DNA from: CAZPUS01 sp964589825 | GTDB taxonomy: Bacteria > Fibrobacterota > Chitinivibrionia > Chitinivibrionales > WJKA01 | Direction: 5' to 3' | DNA: 64,000 bases | Assembly (NCBI GenBank): GCA_964589825.1 | Contig: CAZPUS010000003.1 | Span: 1 to 64,000 of the forward strand | In this document: in pieces, positions 44,697 to 55,880 of the stretch | Position numbering within the stretch: position 1 is the first letter of the stretch | Layout: every line of letters begins with the position of its first letter | The notes under the pieces: model-generated | The model's input: the letters and a program-made list of their open reading frames with translations, nothing else | Told to the model about the DNA's origin: nothing | Databases searched by the model: none | Position numbers and translations under genes: made by a program

Positions 44697-46820
44697 TTAC
44701 ATTGGTAAATGTCCGGCGGGTGTAAGCCTACCGATTCGTTCAAGTACTTTCTGTTGTACGTTCACATCCGTTTTCTCGTATCTGTCAAACTGCATCGAAT
44801 AGACCGCTTTCCCCTGAGTCAGCGACCGTAGCATGGTCGCATACCCGAACATCTCTGAAAGCGGCACTTTGGCATCTACCACTCTGACCTCTCCTCCCCT
44901 GTTTGCGATATCCAGCACTTTTCCGCGCCTGCCGTTTATATCGTTTATGATTATTCCCACATACTCCTCGGGCCCCACTACTTCAAGACTCATCCGCGGC
45001 TCCATAAGCACACCGCCGGCTTTTTTACACGCCTCCTGCAACACATTTGCCCCCGCTATTTTGAAAGCCATTTCGGTCGAATCTTCTTCACTGTATTTAA
45101 TATCTGTAATTTCAACATCCACTGCAATCAAAGGAAATCCGCTCATCATACCGCTGCTGCATGCTTCGTAAATGCCGCTTTCCGCCGCTTCAACAAACTC
45201 TGCCGGTATTTCGTAATCCTGCCCCTGTTGAAATGCGTTTGCAATAACCACATCCTCTTCACCTCCGCCCTGCCTGTGCATCACCTTGACACCTATGAAC
45301 GCATACTGGTTTTTTCCTCCGAGCTGCTGATCGAACTCCAGCGTATGCGTTGCGCTCTGCTGTACCGACTCTTTATAGGCCACCTGCGGGTTCCCTACGT
45401 TGACCGCCACATTGAACTCTTTATCCAGCCTGTCAAGCAGTACTTCCAGATGGAGTTCGCCCATTCCCGAAAGAAGCTTCTGCCCCGTCTCTTTATTTAT
45501 GGTAACACTACACGTAGGATCTTCGTCTCGCAGACGTCGCAGTGCATTATCGAGTTTCTCCTCACCGTCCGCCTTTTTGGGCTCGATCGCTCTCGAAACC
45601 ACCGGACGTTCAAAATTCATCTTCTCTATTAAAACGGGCCCATCTTTATCACAGATTGTATCACCTGTTTTTGTCTTTTTTAACCCGGCAAATGCGACTA
45701 TCTGTCCCCAGTGCGCTGTTTTCAGCGTTTTTTTCCTGTTTGAATGCATCTGAAATATCCGGGTAATGCGCTCACTGCAGCCAACCCTTGGGTTGTAAAC
45801 CGTATCTCCGACCGAAATTGTTCCCGAATAAATCCTCGTATAGGCGATTCGCCCCAGATGTGTATCCGATGCTATCTTGAAGACCAGTGCGGATAACGGC
45901 TCATCTTCCTGAGGCCGCCGATGCAACTGCTGTCCAGTATCCGGCTCGACTCCCGCAACCCCCTCACGCTGTTCGGGTGAGGGCAAATAGTCGATCACGG
46001 CATCCATGAGCTGCTGGACGCCCTTATCCTTAAGGGCCGAGCCGCACAGCACAGGAGTGATGCGGTTTTGAAGTACCGCCGTTCGCATTGCACTTTTTAC
46101 CAGTGCCGTTTCAGGTTCCTTCTCCTCAAGCATCTTCTCCATAAGCTCGTCGTTGTAGTCACACACCGCGTCGAGCAATGAGGTGCGCGCATGCGCCACC
46201 TCCTCTTGCAGCTCGCTGGGAATCGGTTTCTCGATCACTTCAGCACCGCGTGTACTGTCGTCATAACAGTAACATCTGTTTTCCACGAGATCGATCACAC
46301 CCTCGAAATTCGCCTCTGCACCCACCGGCATCTGTACGGGTACCGGTGTAGTATGTAATTTTTCCTTCATCATTTCACAAACTCGCGTAAAATCGGCTCC
46401 TACACGATCCATTTTGTTGACAAAGGCGATCTTTGGTACATGGTATCTGTCGCTCTGTCTCCACACGGTTTCTGATTGAGGTTCTACACCACCAACAGCG
46501 TCGAATACGACAACGGCGCCGTCCAGAACTTTCAAAGAGCGTTCCACCTCTACTGTAAAATCCACGTGCCCCGGTGTATCTATTATCGTGATCTTTGTAT
46601 TACGCCAGTCGCATGAAATCGCGGCCGAAGTAATCGTTATTCCCCTGTCCCGCTCCTGATCCATCCAGTCCATCACGGTATTGCCGTCATGAACTTCACC
46701 TATTTTGTGTATCAGCCCGCTGTAGTATAAGATGCGCTCTGTGGTCGTGGTTTTTCCCGCATCGATATGCGCAATTATACCGATATTCCTCCGCAATTCG
46801 CTGGCAGCATCTTTTGTCAT
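44697..46820 (-). CDS. fusA: Elongation factor G
   Basis: 707 residues from ATG 46820 (TKDAASELRRNIGIIAHIDAGKTTTTERIL); a GTG 9 nt upstream is possible. GTPase motifs AHIDAGKTT, RGITI, DTPGHVDF and NKMDRVGADF, followed by domains II-V ending DRYEKTDVNVQQKVLERIG. Translocates tRNA and mRNA. No obvious SD. In the str operon between rpsG and tuf. Confidence 0.97.
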   Translation of the reverse strand: MTKDAASELRRNIGIIAHIDAGKTTTTERILYYSGLIHKIGEVHDGNTVMDWMDQERDRGITITSAAISCDWRNTKITIIDTPGHVDFTVEVERSLKVLDGAVVVFDAVGGVEPQSETVWRQSDRYHVPKIAFVNKMDRVGADFTRVCEMMKEKLHTTPVPVQMPVGAEANFEGVIDLVENRCYCYDDSTRGAEVIEKPIPSELQEEVAHARTSLLDAVCDYNDELMEKMLEEKEPETALVKSAMRTAVLQNRITPVLCGSALKDKGVQQLMDAVIDYLPSPEQREGVAGVEPDTGQQLHRRPQEDEPLSALVFKIASDTHLGRIAYTRIYSGTISVGDTVYNPRVGCSERITRIFQMHSNRKKTLKTAHWGQIVAFAGLKKTKTGDTICDKDGPVLIEKMNFERPVVSRAIEPKKADGEEKLDNALRRLRDEDPTCSVTINKETGQKLLSGMGELHLEVLLDRLDKEFNVAVNVGNPQVAYKESVQQSATHTLEFDQQLGGKNQYAFIGVKVMHRQGGGEEDVVIANAFQQGQDYEIPAEFVEAAESGIYEACSSGMMSGFPLIAVDVEITDIKYSEEDSTEMAFKIAGANVLQEACKKAGGVLMEPRMSLEVVGPEEYVGIIINDINGRRGKVLDIANRGGEVRVVDAKVPLSEMFGYATMLRSLTQGKAVYSMQFDRYEKTDVNVQQKVLERIGRLTPAGHLPM

Positions 46821-46867
46821 AATGTACACACACGTTCATGTTCTTGTACGCGATCATCTTAAAACAT

Positions 46868-47338
46868 TTACCATCTGAAGTGAGCAAACGCCTTGTTCGC
46901 TTCAGCCATTTTATGGGTTTCGATCTTTTTTCGAATCGAAGCACCTTCGTTATTATATGCCTGCACCAGTTCATTTGTCAGCTTTTCGACAAGCGAGTGT
47001 TCGTTGCGGTTGTTGGCGTTCTGTATCACCCAACGTATTGCCAGCGCGGTCTTACGCTTTGGCGACACTTCCATAGGCACCTGGTAGTTGGCACCACCCA
47101 CGCGGCGGGTTTTCACTTCCAAGGTCGGCTTGACATTCTCTATGGCTTTCTGGAAGACTTCGAGCCCGTCTTTTTTGGTGGTTTCGGAGACTTTCTCTAT
47201 ACTGTCGTATATAAGCCGTTCCGCAAGCCTCTTTTTTCCATCCCTCATCAAATTACATACAAACTTTTCAACGAGCGTGCTTCCGAACCTGGGATCCACA
47301 CTCATATCTTTTCTGATACTGTATTTTTTCTTTGCCAT
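46868..47338 (-). CDS. rpsG: 30S ribosomal protein S7
   Basis: 156 residues: RKDMSVDPRFGSTLVEKFVCNLMRDGKKRLAERLIYDSI, then EVKTRRVGGANYQVPMEVSPKRKTALAIRW. 16S 3'-domain assembly initiator; in E. coli the str-operon repressor. 17 nt after rpsL. Confidence 0.97.
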   Translation of the reverse strand: MAKKKYSIRKDMSVDPRFGSTLVEKFVCNLMRDGKKRLAERLIYDSIEKVSETTKKDGLEVFQKAIENVKPTLEVKTRRVGGANYQVPMEVSPKRKTALAIRWVIQNANNRNEHSLVEKLTNELVQAYNNEGASIRKKIETHKMAEANKAFAHFRW

Positions 47339-47355
47339 TGCGTATGCTCCCGGAG

Positions 47356-47727
47356 CTATTTACCTCGTTTTTTTCCGTATTTAGAACGTCCCTGTTTCCT
47401 GTCGTCGACGCCCTGTGTATCGAACGTACCGCGAACAATATGATAACGCACACCCGGAACATCCTTCACCCTGCCTCCGCGAACCATCACAATCGAATGC
47501 TCCTGCAGGTTGTGTCCTTCTCCAGGTATGTATGCATTCACTTCTTCATTATTCGTCAATCTCACTCTTGCGACCTTTCGAAGAGCAGAGTTGGGCTTCT
47601 TGGGTGTGGTGGTAAACACACGAGTACACACACCACGACGCTGGGGGCATTTGTGAAGGGCCCGCGCAGTCTTTGTTTTCTTGATTTTTTTCCGGCCTTT
47701 ACGTACCAGTTGATTTACTGTCGGCAC
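47356..47727 (-). CDS. rpsL: 30S ribosomal protein S12
   Basis: 123 residues: PTVNQLVRKGRKKIKKTKTARAL, QRRGVCTRVFTTTPKKPNSALRKVARVRLTN, GEGHNLQEHSIVMVRGGRVKDVPGVRYHIVRG. The decoding-centre lysines (TPKKPNSA and the K in RVKDVPG) are wild-type, so no streptomycin-resistance substitution is visible. 99 nt after rpoC. Confidence 0.97.
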   Translation of the reverse strand: MPTVNQLVRKGRKKIKKTKTARALHKCPQRRGVCTRVFTTTPKKPNSALRKVARVRLTNNEEVNAYIPGEGHNLQEHSIVMVRGGRVKDVPGVRYHIVRGTFDTQGVDDRKQGRSKYGKKRGK

Positions 47728-47826
47728 TTAGTATAACTCCTTTTTTGGGCAGCCTTTGAAAAGCCACAAAATAATATACTTACACAATAAAAATCAAATT
47801 CTCATTAAAATTTAATATCTCAGCTA

Positions 47827-50800
47827 TCAGCCTTCTCCGGCGATATCGATAAAATCCTCATCTTCATCATGCTCCTCTACGTTCACCACGTCCGAGTCGA
47901 GATCCTCGATTTCCACTTTGCGGTATTCGCGAAGGCCTGTGCCGGCGGGAATAAGATTTCCCATCAGCACGTTCTCCTTCAACCCCCGCAGCTCATCGAC
48001 TTTGCCTTCGATCGTCGCATTCGCGAGAACCCTCGTGGTCTCCTGAAACGACGCTGCGCTGAGGAACGAATCGGTATTGAGGGAGGCACGTGTAATTCCA
48101 AGAAGCAACGGCTTAAACGATGCCGGTGTACCGCCTTCGGCCACGATCATTTCATTCGCCTTGTTGAGCTTGCTCTTATCGACCGTGTCACCGGTAAGAA
48201 AATTCGTGTCCCCCGGATTCTCGACCTGGACTTTTTTGAGCATCTGTGCGATAATACACTCCATATGCCGGTCGTTAATCGAGACGCCCTGCAAGCGATA
48301 CACAGCCTGAACCTCGTTGAGAAAATATTGCTGAACCGCTTCTTCACCCTTGATTCTGAGGATATCGTGCGGATCGATCGCGCCTTCGCAGAGTCTGTCA
48401 CCCGCTCGGACCCAGTCGTTTTCGTGCACGCGCAGATGTTTCCCGAGAGGAATCTGGTACTCTTTCTTGTTACCTTCGTCATCGCGCACGATTACCCGGC
48501 GTTTACCCCGTACATTGTCGCCAAAGGACACATAGCCATCAATTTCGGATATCGTGGCCGCATTCTTCGGTCTACGCGCTTCGAAAAGCTCCGCAACCCG
48601 AGGAAGGCCTCCGGTAATATCGAGGCTCTTTCCGCCTTCACGCGGAATCTTGACCAGTATATCGCCCCGCGACACCTTCTTTCCTTCCTGCAGCTGCAGA
48701 TACGCGCCCGCAGGAATTGGAATATTGGCGGCACAATTATCGTTTTCATCAAAAATCTGGATATGAGGATGGCGTCGTTTTTCTCTGTGTTCAATGGTAA
48801 GATAGTTCTTCACTCCACTCTCATCATCATAAATCTGCTTAAGAGTCTCTCCTTCGACAAGGTCGACAAAGCGGGTCGTTCCGCCCGCTGTTGCAAGGAT
48901 TACGTTGTTATGAGGATCCCAGTGAAAAAGAGGTTTTCCTTTTTTGACTTTGTGGCCGTCTTTCACATCCATATAACTGCCATAGGGTACCTGCAGCCGA
49001 AACCGCTCGATTTCCTTTTCATCTTTCAGCACGACCTGGCCGGCTCTGTTGAGCACCACCGTTCCGTCCGAATGATCGACCGCATCAATACCTTCCCAGA
49101 CCACGGTTGCATCTATTTTTGCGCTCTCCTTGGACTGAGCGACCATATGTGATGCGGTTCCGCCGATATGAAAGGTTCGGAGTGTCAACTGCGTACCCGG
49201 CTCTCCGATACTTTGCGCAGCCATAATACCGACCGACTCTCCCAGCTCGACGAGTTTTCCGAGTGCCAGATTCCGGCCGTAGCATTTTTTGCACACACCG
49301 AATTCAGAATCGCAGGTAAGAATGGAGCGGATCAACACGCTGTCAATACCGCACTCTTCAATCCGCTGCGCTTTCCCTTCATCTATCTCTTCATTTACAT
49401 GACAGATAACTTCATCGGTAATAGGATCGTACACGTCCTCCTGTGCGGTTCTGCCGACAAGACGCTCCGAAAGCGGCTCGATAGTCTCATCGCCTTCGGT
49501 AATAGATTCGACGTTGATACCCTTAACCGTATTGCAGTCCGCTTCGGTCACGACCATGTCATGCACCACGTCCACCAGCCGCCGCGTCAGATAACCGGCG
49601 TCAGCGGTTTTGAGCGCCGTGTCGGCCAGCCCCTTACGGGCACCATGTGTGGATATGAAGTACTCCAGTACCGAATGACCGTCCTTGAAATTCGAGGTGA
49701 TCGGATTCTCGATAATTTCACCAACAGAACCGGTTATCTTTTTCTGCGGCTTCTGCATCAGTCCCCGCATAGCTGCCAGCTGTTTTATCTGGTCTTTGCT
49801 TCCCCGCGCGCCGGAATCCTTCATGATAAACACAGGGTTGAATCCGTCTTTATCCTGTGCCAGCGCTTCGTCCATCATATCAGCGGTCTGGTTGGTACAA
49901 TGCGTCCACAAATCTATGATTTTGTTATACCGCTCTCCTTCGGTGATAATTCCCCGCTCGTACTTGGATCGGATTCTGTCTGCCTGCACGATCGCTTCGT
50001 TGACGACTTTATCCTTCTCTTTGGGTACAATCAGATCTTTCATACTGAAGGTAACACCAGCCTGCGTTGCATAATGATACCCGAGCCGTTTCAGATTGTC
50101 AAGAAATTCACACGCGATGACATTTCCTTTTTTGTGAATGATATCCGACACCAGTTTCTGAACCTTCTTTTTATTGAAAAGCTCGTTGCGGTATTCATAC
50201 CCCTCGGATGGAATTATGTCGTTGAAGATAACCCGCCCCGGCGTCGTGCTTGTCAACTCTCCGTTTATACGGATTTTTATACGTGCGTGAAGGTCGACGA
50301 CCTTTTCCGCGAGTGCATGAAAAATCTCTTCCTTTGATGAAAAAAGCTTTCCCTCACCCTTACAGCCTGCCGCCTCCTTGGTGAGGTAATAGACACCGAG
50401 TACCATATCCTGCGACGGAACCATGATCGCCTGACCTGAAGCGGGCGACAGAAGGTTGTTGGAACTGAGCATAAGAAACCGAGCTTCGATCTGGGCCTCG
50501 TAGGAGAGAGGAATATGCACCGCCATCTGGTCACCGTCAAAGTCTGCATTAAAGGCCGCACACACCAGCGGATGAAGCTGAATGGCTTTTCCTTCGACGA
50601 GTACCGGGAAAAATGCCTGTATACCAAGTCGATGCAATGTGGGCGCACGGTTGAGCAAGACCGGATGGTCGCGAATGATCTCCTCGAGGATATCCCATAC
50701 TTCGGGACTCTCCTGTTCTACAAATTTCTTCGCACTCTTTACGGTCTGTGCAAAACCTTCTTCCTCGAGTTTATTGATTATAAACGGCTTGAACAGCTCA

Positions 50801-51909
50801 AGCGCCATCTCTTTGGGTATTCCGCACTGATGAATCTTCAGCTCAGGACCTACCACAATGACACTTCTGCCGGAATAATCGACACGTTTTCCAAGCAAAT
50901 TCTGACGAAAACGCCCCTGCTTCCCTTTAATAAACTGGCTAAGCGACTTGAGCGGACGTCGCCCCTCACCTTTTACTGCAGAGGTCCTTCGACCATTATC
51001 AAACAGGGTGTCGACCGCTTCCTGCAGCATTCGCATTTCATTGCGAAGAATGACATCTGGGGCCATTATCTCCATAAGTTTCTTGAGCCGGTTGTTACGG
51101 TTTATCACCCGACGGTAGAGATCATTGAGGTCGGAGGTGGCGAACCGGCCGCCTTCGAGAGGCACAAGAGGCCGCAAATCGGGCGGCAGTACCGGCAGGG
51201 CATTAAGAACCATATTTTCCGGTTTGTTACCCGAATTGAGGAACGCCTCCACCACACGAAGCCGCTTCAGATGGTCCTGTCGTCTCTGTTCCGATGATTC
51301 GAGGTTGATTTTGGAACGCAGATCTATCGACAGCTCCTCCATGTCTATCGTGGAAAGCAGATCATTTATCGCCTCTCCTCCCATTTTAGCCACTACATTG
51401 GTGCCGTTCTCCTCGCACTCGATATACTCTTCCTCACTAAGAAGCGTGCCTCTTTTGTAGTCCGTATCACCCGGATCGATCACTATGTACGACTCATAGT
51501 AGACTACCCGCTCGAGTGCAGAAAGGGGCATCCCCAGAAGCAATGCGATATGTGACGGGGTCCCTCTCAGAAACCATATATGGAGCACCGGCACCGCCAG
51601 CTCGATATGTCCGAATCTCTCCCGACGGACTTTTGAATGCGTTACCTCGACACCGCAGCGTTCACATACTACACCGCGATACCGTATGCGTTTGTACTTT
51701 CCGCAATTACATTCCCAATTTCGTACCGGACCGAATATTTTTTCACAAAACAGTCCATCTTTTTCCGGTTTGAATGAACGATAGTTAATCGTCTCCGGCT
51801 TGGTTACTTCTCCGTATGACCAGTCCCTGATGTCATCCGGTGATGCAAGCCGTATAGCCACCTGATTAATTTGTCGATCTTTTGATTGTCCTTTTTTCAC
51901 AGAGTACAT
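47827..51909 (-). CDS. rpoC: RNA polymerase subunit beta'
   Basis: 1,360 residues, single chain. N-terminal zinc ribbon (CNCGKYKRIRYRGVVCERCGVEV), rudder/clamp (FIKGKQGRFRQNLLGKRVDYSGRSVIVVGPEL), catalytic Mg motif NADFDGDQM, bridge-helix region (GARGSKDQIKQLAAMRGLM) and a second zinc site (CDSEFGVCKKCYGRNLA). The C-terminal lobe ends GLREYRKVEIEDLD plus an acidic tail. Its start is 149 nt after rpoB. Confidence 0.98.
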   Translation of the reverse strand: MYSVKKGQSKDRQINQVAIRLASPDDIRDWSYGEVTKPETINYRSFKPEKDGLFCEKIFGPVRNWECNCGKYKRIRYRGVVCERCGVEVTHSKVRRERFGHIELAVPVLHIWFLRGTPSHIALLLGMPLSALERVVYYESYIVIDPGDTDYKRGTLLSEEEYIECEENGTNVVAKMGGEAINDLLSTIDMEELSIDLRSKINLESSEQRRQDHLKRLRVVEAFLNSGNKPENMVLNALPVLPPDLRPLVPLEGGRFATSDLNDLYRRVINRNNRLKKLMEIMAPDVILRNEMRMLQEAVDTLFDNGRRTSAVKGEGRRPLKSLSQFIKGKQGRFRQNLLGKRVDYSGRSVIVVGPELKIHQCGIPKEMALELFKPFIINKLEEEGFAQTVKSAKKFVEQESPEVWDILEEIIRDHPVLLNRAPTLHRLGIQAFFPVLVEGKAIQLHPLVCAAFNADFDGDQMAVHIPLSYEAQIEARFLMLSSNNLLSPASGQAIMVPSQDMVLGVYYLTKEAAGCKGEGKLFSSKEEIFHALAEKVVDLHARIKIRINGELTSTTPGRVIFNDIIPSEGYEYRNELFNKKKVQKLVSDIIHKKGNVIACEFLDNLKRLGYHYATQAGVTFSMKDLIVPKEKDKVVNEAIVQADRIRSKYERGIITEGERYNKIIDLWTHCTNQTADMMDEALAQDKDGFNPVFIMKDSGARGSKDQIKQLAAMRGLMQKPQKKITGSVGEIIENPITSNFKDGHSVLEYFISTHGARKGLADTALKTADAGYLTRRLVDVVHDMVVTEADCNTVKGINVESITEGDETIEPLSERLVGRTAQEDVYDPITDEVICHVNEEIDEGKAQRIEECGIDSVLIRSILTCDSEFGVCKKCYGRNLALGKLVELGESVGIMAAQSIGEPGTQLTLRTFHIGGTASHMVAQSKESAKIDATVVWEGIDAVDHSDGTVVLNRAGQVVLKDEKEIERFRLQVPYGSYMDVKDGHKVKKGKPLFHWDPHNNVILATAGGTTRFVDLVEGETLKQIYDDESGVKNYLTIEHREKRRHPHIQIFDENDNCAANIPIPAGAYLQLQEGKKVSRGDILVKIPREGGKSLDITGGLPRVAELFEARRPKNAATISEIDGYVSFGDNVRGKRRVIVRDDEGNKKEYQIPLGKHLRVHENDWVRAGDRLCEGAIDPHDILRIKGEEAVQQYFLNEVQAVYRLQGVSINDRHMECIIAQMLKKVQVENPGDTNFLTGDTVDKSKLNKANEMIVAEGGTPASFKPLLLGITRASLNTDSFLSAASFQETTRVLANATIEGKVDELRGLKENVLMGNLIPAGTGLREYRKVEIEDLDSDVVNVEEHDEDEDFIDIAGEG

Positions 51910-52058
51910 AAACGCACCTCTCCTCTTATATGAGGATTAATCGATTTGTTATCTTATCCGTCTCATCGTGTTTAGGTTCCATCGGCTGCGCAGTCGAGTC
52001 CACACACACACTGTGCTAATGCGACAGAAATCACCGCGCATTGCCAGAAAACCGGTCG

Positions 52059-55000
52059 CTACTCTTCCTCTATTAAGTCGATGTTTACCGCAAGCGCTTT
52101 GATCTCCCGCATCAGCACTTTGAACGATTCGGGCATCCCTCCTGTAGGCGCATTCTCTCCTTTGACTATCGCCTCATAGATTCGGGAACGTCCCTGCAAA
52201 TCGTCACTCTTTACGGTAAGCATCTGCTTCAAGGTATAGGCTGCGCCATACGCTTCGAGTGCCCACACCTCCATTTCTCCAAGTCGCTGTCCGCCAAACT
52301 GCGATTTACCGCCCAGCGGCTGCTGCGTAACCAGAGAGTATGGTCCTATCGAACGTGCATGAAGTTTATCATCCACAAGATGGCACAGTTTCATGATGTA
52401 CATATTGCCAACCGTGACAGCCTGGTCGAACTCGTCCCCGGTCAGTCCATCCCGGAGGTTCGCTTTCCCACTCTCCGGAAGGTTCGCTTCCTTGAGCAGT
52501 TCTTCGACATCCTTTGCACTGGCACCGTTAAAGACAGGCGTCTTCGCGATAATACCGAGCTCTTCGCACGCCCAACCCATATGGGTTTCGAGGATCTGTC
52601 CCACATTCATACGGGAAGGGACACCGAGAGGATTAAGAATGACATCGACAGGACGGCCATCCGGCAGAAAGGGCATATCCTCTTTGGGAACGATTTTTGA
52701 AACAACACCCTTATTCCCATGACGCCCGGCAATCTTGTCGCCAACCGATATCTTGAGTTTTTTAGCCACATATACTTTTACGAGTTTTAGCACACCCGGT
52801 TTAAGTTCATCTCCGCGTATGATCTTGTCGATCTCTTTATCGAGCGCATCCTCAAGCTTGGAAATCGCATCATTCGCCTTGTAAATAAGGTGCTCCGCTT
52901 TCTGACTTTTTTCTGCATCGTCGCATACCCCGTCTTCGATCCTAACAGCACTGAAGTCGATCTTTTTGATCAGCGCTGTGCGCCACTTGAGCCCTGCCTG
53001 TACCACCACTTCATCCGAATGCATCGATTTAATCTCTTTGCTTTTAGTGCCGTCGAGAATATTTTTCAGACGATCGTTTCGTACATTCACGATCTCTTCT
53101 ATCCTCTCGTTAATATCGGCACGTGCCGTCTCGATACGTTCCTTGTCTTTCTTTTTGGATCGCTTTGGCGCATCTTTTCTTGAATAGACGCGTGTATCGA
53201 GTACGACTCCTTTCAATCCCGGCGGTGCCTTAAGCGACGAATCCATCACATCACCCGCTTTTTCACCGAATATCGCACGCAAAAGCCTCTCTTCCGGAGA
53301 GAGCTCCTTCTTTCCTTTCGGCGTGATCTTTCCTACAAGAATATCGCCGGCCGTTACCTCGGTCCCTACACGAACGACACCGCTCTCATCCAGATTGCTC
53401 AACACCGATTCGCTTACATTGGGAATCTCCCGTGTAAGCTCCTCGGGACCACGTTTGGTCTCACGCACCTCGATTTCGAACTTCTCGATACTGACCGAGG
53501 TATACACATCCTCCTCGACCAGACGCTGAGAAAGGATAATCGCGTCCTCGAAGTTGTATCCGCGCCACGGCATAAATGCCACGAGTGCATTACGCCCGAG
53601 GGCAAGCTCACCGTCTTTTGTTCCATAGCCGTCCGCAATAGCATCGCCCTTTTTTACACGGTCTCCGGCGTTGACGCATACGCGCTGGTTTATCATAGAG
53701 TCCTGGTTGGAACGCTGAAACTTGGTGAGTTCGTAGCTCTCGTATTCGGTCAGCGCAAGTTCTGCATCATCAATGTTGTCTTTTTTAACCACGACTTTGT
53801 TTGCATCGACCTTGTGTACTACTCCATCGCTTTCACTCAGAATGAGACAGCCGGTATCACGGGCGGCAATATCTTCGATACCGGTTCCCACGAATGGCTG
53901 TTCCGGGAATAAAAGCGGAACCGACTGACGCTGCATGTTCGATCCCATAAGGGCCCTGTTGGCGTCATCATGCTCGAGAAAGGGTATGAGCCCGGATGTC
54001 ACACTGACGGCCTGCATGGGCGAGACATCCATATAGTCGATCTGATCGGGCGACACAACCGGGAAATCACCTTTGAATCGTACAAATACATGGTCGTCCT
54101 GAATTTTTCCCTTGCCGTCGACCTTTGTATTTGCCTGTGCGATTCGGTAGTTATCCTCCATATCCGCAGAAAGGTATTCGATAGTGTCGGTAACGCGACC
54201 GTTGTCGACTTTTCGGTACGGGGTCTCGATAAAGCCGAGTTCGTTAATGCGCGCGTAGGTACTAAGCGACGCAATAAGTCCGATATTGGGACCTTCCGGC
54301 GTTTCGATGGGACAAAGTCGTCCGTAATGAGTGTGATGTACGTCACGCACTTCGAAACCCGCGCGTTCCCGCGAAAGACCTCCCGGTCCGAGCGCACTCA
54401 CACGTCGCTTATGCGTCAGCTCCGATACCGGATTGGTCTGATCGAGAAACTGAGAAAGCTGACTGGTACCGAAAAACGCCTGTATGACGGTATTGACGGC
54501 ACGGGCGTTGATAAGATCCTGGGGTGTAATATTTTCAGCGGCATGGAGGCCGAGACGTTCCTTTACAGTACGCACCATCCGGGTGAGCCCTACGGTAAAC
54601 TGGGTAGTGAGAAGCTCACCCACCGAACGGACTCGTCTGTTGCCAAGGTGATCGATATCGTCGACAAACCCTTCACCGTTTTTAAGCCCCACAAGATACT
54701 TGCAGGCAGCGATAATATCTTCTTTTGCAAGCACATGGCTGTCTGAAGCGGGAGTGTTGAGCCGGGAGCTCACGCGATGGCGCCCCACTTTTCCGAGATC
54801 GTAGCGGGTATCATCGAAAAACATACGGAATACCAGATTGCGAGCAGCCTCCACATTCGGCGGATCGCCGGGTCGAACCGTATTGTAGATATAAAAGAGC
54901 GCCTCTTCCTCTGACTTGGTATGATCATTCTTCATGGTATTGCGAATCACTTCACCGATATCCCGGGTTCCCGGATCATCACTCACATCGATAATCGATA

Positions 55001-55823
55001 CCTCTTTAATCTTATTCTCGATCAGCAGGTCGAAATATTCCTCGGTTATGGTTTCGTTCGCATCAATAATAATCTCACCGGTATCTTCGATAAATACCGG
55101 CTGCGCACAAAGTTTGCCGATCACGCTCTGTTTTTTGCTTTTCTGCACTAAAACCGTTCTGGCCTCTCGAAAAAGCCCGAGAATCTCCTCGTCGGTAGAA
55201 TATCCCAGTGAACGTAAAAGAATGGTAAGCGGCATTTTCTTTCTGCGATCTATGTTGATAACAATGCTGTCACTGTCATCGAATATCATCTCGATCCACG
55301 AACCACGCTGTGGAATAATACGTGCGGTAAGCATTTTTTTACCGTTGGGATACGTTATCTCATCAAAGGTTATGCCCGGAGAGCGGTGCAGCTGGTTCAC
55401 GATTACGCGTTCGGCGCCATTGATAACGAACGTTCCCCGCTGTGTCATCAAAGGTAATTCACCGAGATAGACCTCATTCGATATTTTTTCAACGAATTGT
55501 TTTGATTCTCCTTCGACTTCGTACACCAGAAGTGACAAATCGAGCTTCAGCGGAACGGCAAACGTCAGTCCCCGTTCCTTACACTCCTCGATTCCGTACT
55601 TCGGTGTACCGAGACGATATCCGTCATATTCAAGCGAATAATAGCCCTTCATGTCATCTATCGGAAACACGTTCCGGAACGCACCTTCAAGGCCCTGATC
55701 GGCTCTTTTATGTGGCGGTTCGTTCGGCTGCAGGAATTCATCATATGACTTTTTCTGAATTTCCAGCAAATTCGGGGGATCCATTGCCGGGTTTACTGTT
55801 GCGTATGATTTACGCGCCCTCAT
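52059..55823 (-). CDS. rpoB: RNA polymerase subunit beta
   Basis: 1,254 residues from ATG 55823 (RARKSYATVNPAMDPPNLLEIQ) with AAGGAT upstream; 18 extra in-frame codons further up lack an SD. The rifampicin pocket reads SQLSQFLDQTNPVSELTHKRRVSALGPGGL, wild-type at the main resistance positions. VHHTHYGRLCPIETPEGPN is an FCB-like variant of the motif. C-terminal GRSRIYEAIVKGEN and GMPESFKVLMREI are intact. Confidence 0.98.
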   Translation of the reverse strand: MRARKSYATVNPAMDPPNLLEIQKKSYDEFLQPNEPPHKRADQGLEGAFRNVFPIDDMKGYYSLEYDGYRLGTPKYGIEECKERGLTFAVPLKLDLSLLVYEVEGESKQFVEKISNEVYLGELPLMTQRGTFVINGAERVIVNQLHRSPGITFDEITYPNGKKMLTARIIPQRGSWIEMIFDDSDSIVINIDRRKKMPLTILLRSLGYSTDEEILGLFREARTVLVQKSKKQSVIGKLCAQPVFIEDTGEIIIDANETITEEYFDLLIENKIKEVSIIDVSDDPGTRDIGEVIRNTMKNDHTKSEEEALFYIYNTVRPGDPPNVEAARNLVFRMFFDDTRYDLGKVGRHRVSSRLNTPASDSHVLAKEDIIAACKYLVGLKNGEGFVDDIDHLGNRRVRSVGELLTTQFTVGLTRMVRTVKERLGLHAAENITPQDLINARAVNTVIQAFFGTSQLSQFLDQTNPVSELTHKRRVSALGPGGLSRERAGFEVRDVHHTHYGRLCPIETPEGPNIGLIASLSTYARINELGFIETPYRKVDNGRVTDTIEYLSADMEDNYRIAQANTKVDGKGKIQDDHVFVRFKGDFPVVSPDQIDYMDVSPMQAVSVTSGLIPFLEHDDANRALMGSNMQRQSVPLLFPEQPFVGTGIEDIAARDTGCLILSESDGVVHKVDANKVVVKKDNIDDAELALTEYESYELTKFQRSNQDSMINQRVCVNAGDRVKKGDAIADGYGTKDGELALGRNALVAFMPWRGYNFEDAIILSQRLVEEDVYTSVSIEKFEIEVRETKRGPEELTREIPNVSESVLSNLDESGVVRVGTEVTAGDILVGKITPKGKKELSPEERLLRAIFGEKAGDVMDSSLKAPPGLKGVVLDTRVYSRKDAPKRSKKKDKERIETARADINERIEEIVNVRNDRLKNILDGTKSKEIKSMHSDEVVVQAGLKWRTALIKKIDFSAVRIEDGVCDDAEKSQKAEHLIYKANDAISKLEDALDKEIDKIIRGDELKPGVLKLVKVYVAKKLKISVGDKIAGRHGNKGVVSKIVPKEDMPFLPDGRPVDVILNPLGVPSRMNVGQILETHMGWACEELGIIAKTPVFNGASAKDVEELLKEANLPESGKANLRDGLTGDEFDQAVTVGNMYIMKLCHLVDDKLHARSIGPYSLVTQQPLGGKSQFGGQRLGEMEVWALEAYGAAYTLKQMLTVKSDDLQGRSRIYEAIVKGENAPTGGMPESFKVLMREIKALAVNIDLIEEE

Positions 55824-55880
55824 CCGCACATCCTTTTGACTAAGTGTGGAGAAATAACTCTGGCATGAATATAACAACGA